Assembly (NCBI GenBank): GCA_033961575.1
Contig: CM066735.1
Location: 89,969,449-90,033,448, forward strand
DNA from: Aselliscus stoliczkanus
Lineage: Eukaryota; Chordata; Mammalia; Chiroptera; Hipposideridae
Direction: 5' to 3'
Length of the DNA stretch: 64,000 nucleotides
This document shows positions 59,791 to 64,000 of this stretch, in pieces. Positions within the stretch are counted from its first letter, which is position 1. Every line of letters starts with the position of its first letter. The position numbers and the translations under genes are program-made. The notes beneath the pieces were generated by a model. That model had not been told where the DNA came from. It saw nothing but the letters and a program-made list of their open reading frames with translations, and did no database searches.

Positions 59791-61050
59791 TAATCACCAG
59801 GGAATGATGAGTTAAGATATGTTTAGAGTTGAGAATGAGCGAGATTCTGTGGGCAACGAAAATGGCCAAGGAGGAGGTGGTGTTTGAAGACTAAACAAGG
59901 AGAGGCCCTCCGCCTGTGTGGCCAAAAAGGGCAATTTCTTGGGACTAATCTGGGACTTACAAGACACCAACAAGAGGACTGTCAGACGGCTTTTACATTT
60001 ATGTTGAAGCTGAATAATCACAACACCTCTGTAAGGGGCCTCAGGCAGATATCTGTGGCTGGAGTGCAACTGGAGTGCTTCAATAACACCCATAAGCTCA
60101 TGGCTGTACGTTTTCAGAAAATTTTTAGATCTGGTTTTCTGACATGAAGTCTAGGGCTGCTGATACCACCATTTTTAGTCTTTTACATCCATAAAACATC
60201 CTTTTCCAAGTAAACCCAGAAAATTTCTATCCTGTCTTCAAGATACATGTCACCTCATCCAGAAAGCTCTCTCTGACAGATCCAAACACACATGAATGCT
60301 TCGTCTTCTAGGGAACCTTGGTATTTTGCTTTTTCTTCTCTGGTATACCTATTTAAGTATGATACACTAAAATAAATACTACTGTCTACTTTAGAGGCTA
60401 CATGGGTGAGGTAGGGGAATGCCAGCCTTTGCCAGGTGGTCGCAGCCTCAGGAAGTTGAACCAGCATTATGGATTTCCACTTTAAGGTATCACAGTACCA
60501 CCATCACATGTGACATTTTCCTTGCTGGGATGCAGACCTTCCTGACAGGGAGAAGAATGGGCATGGTTGCCAGTTCCTTGGAACTAAAGCAGGCAGGTTG
60601 GGGGGCTCCGAGATGGTCTTGGGTCAGTGCTTAATATGGCTTCCCTGCAATCAAGACAGTGGACTTGGGTAAGAAGAGGGAAAGACTCAAGGCAATGGCT
60701 ATTAAACAACGCGTAGCAAAGTATTTCAATATTTCAACACCTAATAAAATTATATTTATATACATCCCCTGGGCTAGGATAGATCCTAGTATATTCAATA
60801 ATACACAGTATATTGAACAGTATATTCAATAAATAAATATTGATTGGATGGATGAATGAATGAATGGTGAAGTCCTCAGCTATAGCCAGAGCCAAGAGGA
60901 TAGTTCTGGATGTATTATACCTTAATTCCATAAAAAATTCTTCAATAATAATGTATTCTTTGAGGATGGTATTATCTGTACTTAAGAAAGTAGGCAATCA
61001 GATTTCTCTGAAGTTAGAAGATCCACTGATTTGAGTTGTAATCAAGTTAG
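59791..61050. other. Intron, no feature recognised
   Basis: Only short unrelated frames; a small ATGAATGAATG run near 60850. Confidence 0.4.
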
Positions 61051-61229
61051 TCAATCATGACTTCTGTTGGTTAACCATCATTTGTGTTGGTGAGCTACAC
61101 TTTCTGTTGTTAATCATAACTTCTATTGGTTAATCGTGGCTCTTGTTAATTAATCATGACTTTTGTTGATTAACTATGACTTCTGTTGCCTAATCATGGT
61201 TTCTATTGATTAACCATGACTTCTGTTGT
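61051..61229. repeat. 20-bp minisatellite, nine diverged units
   Basis: Units start at 61051, 61071, 61091, 61111, 61130, 61150, 61170, 61190 and 61210. Consensus close to TTAATCATGACTTCTGTTGG. All units are 20 bp except one of 19. Divergence among units shows an old array. Confidence 0.93.
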
Positions 61230-61899
61230 TTGTGATAGTCAAAGCCAGTAGCACAACTAATATTCTAATAATTTAGAACACAAGCTGAGTCAAGAGTTTT
61301 CTAATCATGGATTTTTCTACCTTTCTTACCTCATGCTCTTCTATTTTTGTTATGTCAGAGAACAGGGATCCAACCAAAAAGGAAAAAAAAAAATTCATGT
61401 GGTAGAGAAGGCCACATATGTATGAGAGTCTCCTGGCTCATGATTCATGTCTTAGAAATACTCACAGAATGCCAGTCTTACTCAGATTACTCCTTCTCCC
61501 TTTGGGGGTATGAGGTACCATTGTTCTAACTAATCCTCTATTATCTAGAATGCAGAGACAATCTTAAATCAAAAGAACAGATAACAATCTCTTTAAAATC
61601 TAAAAATTCTTTCTCCTATACCTAAAAATCTAAAATTCATCATTCCCTTGATGGACTAGTCTGAAATCCCAAATTTATAGAGGACATGGAGAAAAGAAAG
61701 GTGGCTCATTTCACTTCCTTCGTATTTTGATATGAGATGAAGTTGGGCCCCTTTCACTCCTCTAGTAATCTCAAATCGTTGCTCTAATTCTTGCATTTTT
61801 TTTTTTTCCATTCACAGAGCCTGTTTCATCTTCTAGTTTTCGGATGTTATCACACATAATGTTCTCCACCCTTTCCCACAGAGGATGATTTTTGTCAGT
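61230..61899. other. Intron, no feature recognised
   Basis: A T-run at 61798-61808; otherwise nothing supported. Confidence 0.4.
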
Positions 61900-62165
61900 T
61901 TAGATACTGGCCTAGTGATTAAGAAATAGGCTTTAATTCAGGTACATGTGGATTTGAACTCTGACTCTGTCATTTACTATCTGTGTGATGTTAAGTGAGT
62001 TACACTAAGGCCTCAGTTTTTCTCATCTGTAAAATGGAGATAATAAAAATACCTAACTCATGGGCTTACTGAATGTACCCATTTAGGGAATGCATGTAAA
62101 GTGTCAGCATGATGTCCCCAGTACATAACATGTGCCCCATGAATGGTATTATGGTTATTGAAGAA
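61900..62165 (+). repeat. MIR SINE, nearly full length
   Basis: GGCCTAGTGATTAAGAAATA, GATTTGAACTCTGACTCTG, TCATCTGTAAAATGGAGATA, AATACCTAACTCATGGGC, ATGTGCCCCATGAATGG. Confidence 0.9.
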
Positions 62166-62401
62166 ACCTCTTTATTCAGAGCTTTCTTCTGAACAATTTC
62201 CAATATACATTTTGTATTTAAATATTGATTCCCAAATAGGATGGGACACTGTTCTTAATCTCTGAACAATATAGACCTTTGTGGGTAGACACCTTTATGC
62301 TTCCAAAGGCCATCTCTGTATTTACTCATTTACGTACTGATTCCTTCATTCAATGCCAATTAACTGTATGTGGTCAGCTCTCTTGGGCATATTAAGATGT
62401 A

Positions 62402-62910
62402 CAGTTGACCCTTGAACAACATGGGTTTGAACTACACAGGCCCATTTATATGTGGATACTTTTCAATAAATACATACAGTACTGTAAACGTATTTTCTCT
62501 TCCTTATGATTTTCTTAACATTTTCTTTTCTCTAGCTTACTCTATTTCACACAAAAAAATCTATTGGGGAACAGTATGTTTTTCCAGGACCCATCAGCTC
62601 CACATCAAGTCGTTGTTTTCAATCTAGTTGTGGAGGGCATAGCTCACTGGCCCATGTGGGAATCGAGCTAGCAACCTTGGTGTTAAGAGCCTTCGCTCAA
62701 ACCACCTGAGCTAACCAGCCACCCCTAGCTTACTCTATTATAAGAATACAGTATATCATACGTCTAACATACAAAATATGAATATGTGTTAATTGACTTT
62801 ATGTTATCAATATGTAGGCTATTAGTTAAATTTTGGGAGAGCTAAAAGTTAAACATGAATTTTTGACTGTGTGGGGGGTCGGCACCCCTTACCAACCCCC
62901 CCTCCAACTT
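62402..62910 (+). mobile_element. MER2-like Tigger (pogo) element, split by a SINE
   Basis: CAGTTGACCCTTGAACAACA start after TA, TTTTCAATAAATACATACAG, CTTCCTTATGATTTTCTTAA. After the SINE come AAGAATACAGTATATCATAC, TGTAGGCTATTAGTTAAATT and GTGGGGGGTCGGCACCCC. The right terminal repeat is degraded. Confidence 0.88.
62547..62724 (-). mobile_element. Rhinolophoid-type tRNA-derived SINE inside the Tigger element
   Basis: On the minus strand: GGTGGCTGGTTAGCTCAGGT head, CTAGCTCGATTCCCACATGG B-box region, CCCTCCACAACTAGATTG and TACTGTTCCCCAATAGATT. Perfect 15-bp target-site duplication CTAGCTTACTCTATT at 62532-62546 and 62725-62739. Instead of poly-A the 3' end reads ATTTTTTTGTGTGA. Confidence 0.93.
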
Positions 62911-62996
62911 TATAAGGCACTGTTCCTGCCCTTTCTCAACTTACCAGGAATGATAAGTCAAGTGAATACTATGTAGCAGATGCCACCAAGCAGTGT

Positions 62997-63054
62997 GATA
63001 AGAACTTTAATAGAAGCAGAAAGTGAGATAAGAACTTTAATAGAAGCAGAAAGT
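62997..63054. repeat. Perfect 28-bp duplication with 30-bp period
   Basis: Two identical copies begin GATAAGAACTTTAATAGAAG at 62997 and 63027. They lie inside L2-like sequence (next to ATAGTGCCTGGCACATAGTA at about 63062). Confidence 0.95.
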
Positions 63055-63110
63055 ACCCAGGATAGTGCCTGGCACATAGTAGGCACACATAAAATATTTA
63101 CTGAGTAAAG
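63055..63110 (+). repeat. L2 LINE 3' end fragment
   Basis: GATAGTGCCTGGCACATAGT then AGGCACACATAAAATATTTA, the L2 3' terminus. Confidence 0.7.
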
Positions 63111-63279
63111 GCCATAGGAATTCAAAGGAGTTAGAGTAGCACTGGCACTTGATCCCAGGTGAAAAGAACGGCTAAATTTTGAATGGCAGGCTTTTACCCT
63201 GATGGATGAACAGGAGAGGTCAGGGGTGAGAAAGTACAAGAAAGGGAGAGTGGTCCAGCTTGGCAGAGATGTAAATGAT

Positions 63280-63280
<1 letters not shown>

Positions 63281-63320
<40 letters not shown>

Positions 63321-63337
63321 TGTGTCTGTGTGTGTGA
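63281..63337. repeat. (TG)n microsatellite
   Basis: About 25 TG units with TCTGTGTCTG interruptions. Confidence 0.95.
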
Positions 63338-64000
63338 GGTAGACTACTGGATTGATGTTCAGACCGGGGAAGATCTTAAAGGCCACACCTGGCATTTACT
63401 GGGGAGGCACTTACTTTTCTGTGCAAGAGTTGGTTAGTATCAGAATTATGGCTGTTCAGGAAGCTGTGAATCACTGATTTCATCATACTATTATTTTTAC
63501 ACATATTAAAGTAGACAGATAGTGAGCTCTGAGTATCAACGCAAACACCAAAAACCCTTAGCCTGCTTTCAGGTCTGGGCAGGAATGGAGCCCAAGAATC
63601 CTTGATTTCTGAAATAGCATTGCAATCTGCTGACTCCTATTTCATCATAAAGTTGTTTGTGTGAATTCATACTGAGGGGTTTTGAGTGGAAGTTGCTGTT
63701 TAGCTTTGGAATCATTTATATCAGGTTTCACATGTGTGGAATGCTTCGTGATCACTTGAAAAAAAAAGGCATTAAGCAAAAACTTTTTTTTTCTTTTTTA
63801 AAGGCAACTCAGTACTATATTAGTCATAAAAAGCATTGGATCAGAAGAAATTCACCCAAAAAGTAGTGTGGGAAGCACATCTGTTTGCACCGGGTTTTTG
63901 CTGAGTTAATTTCTATCCCATGCAAAGTTCAAAAGGGTAATTTCTCCTTCCAGAGTGAAAGAAGAAAAAGAAAGCGAGGAGTCACTTAGTTGTTTGTCCT
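63338..64000. other. Intron, no feature recognised
   Basis: AT-rich unique sequence; no exon reached before the window ends. Confidence 0.4.

Noticed and set aside
62958..63395. 145-codon minus-strand frame
   Set aside because: It runs through the TG microsatellite (Thr-His repeats) and the L2-like duplication. No family resemblance.

Overview
This window is non-coding mammalian nuclear DNA with a single recognisable protein-coding exon. The exon, on the minus strand at 56148-56289, encodes the second zinc finger of a retinoic acid receptor DNA-binding domain. The residues Ile (in NMIYTC) and Val (in CVINKV) match RARB rather than RARA or RARG. It has a consensus acceptor and donor. Positions 1-56147 are therefore the intron downstream of this exon in gene sense, and 56290-64000 are the intron upstream. 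No other exon is visible, and no rRNA, functional tRNA, CRISPR or bacterial or phage gene is present.

The repeat content points to a bat, probably a rhinolophoid (horseshoe, leaf-nosed or false-vampire lineage). The reasons are tRNA-headed SINEs ending in a CCCCAATAAAATCTT-type tail, modular 3- to 4-unit tRNA-like composites, and a minus-strand SINE at 62547-62724 of the kind I associate with horseshoe and leaf-nosed bats. The species assignment is inference from remembered consensus sequences. Ancient mammal-wide repeats (MIR, L2, MER5/hAT-Charlie-like, MER2-like Tigger, L1M-type fragments) fill much of the rest.

Layout from left to right. 1-7 kb: L2, hAT and L1 remnants and a dense cluster of young SINEs (1.9, 5.2, 5.9, 6.4 kb). 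7-24 kb: mostly unique intron with L2, MIR, MER5A, L1 and microsatellites, plus a 0.6 kb DNA transposon at 22.7-23.3 kb. 24-30 kb: three SINE loci (one with an apparent 3' transduction) and an LTR-like repeat. 30.2-30.7 kb: an unexplained CpG-rich patch. 31-38 kb: L2, MIR, a TC/AC tract and unique DNA. 38-43 kb: hAT element, an L1 fragment carrying a mariner-type hairpin MITE, SINEs and a second L1 fragment. 43.2-43.7 kb: two very G-rich tracts. 44-56 kb: microsatellites, MIRs, a 0.42 kb antisense SINE and more L1. 56-64 kb: the exon, a 20-bp minisatellite, a Tigger element split by a SINE, and a 30-bp tandem duplication.

The points most worth checking are the 82-bp mariner hairpin (it would form an almost fully paired stem in the RARB pre-mRNA strand), the two-unit SINE chimera flanked by one target-site duplication, the modular copy-number change inside the multi-tRNA SINEs, and the twin G-quadruplex tracts. 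I found no convincing new gene system, and all positions given for ancient repeats are approximate.
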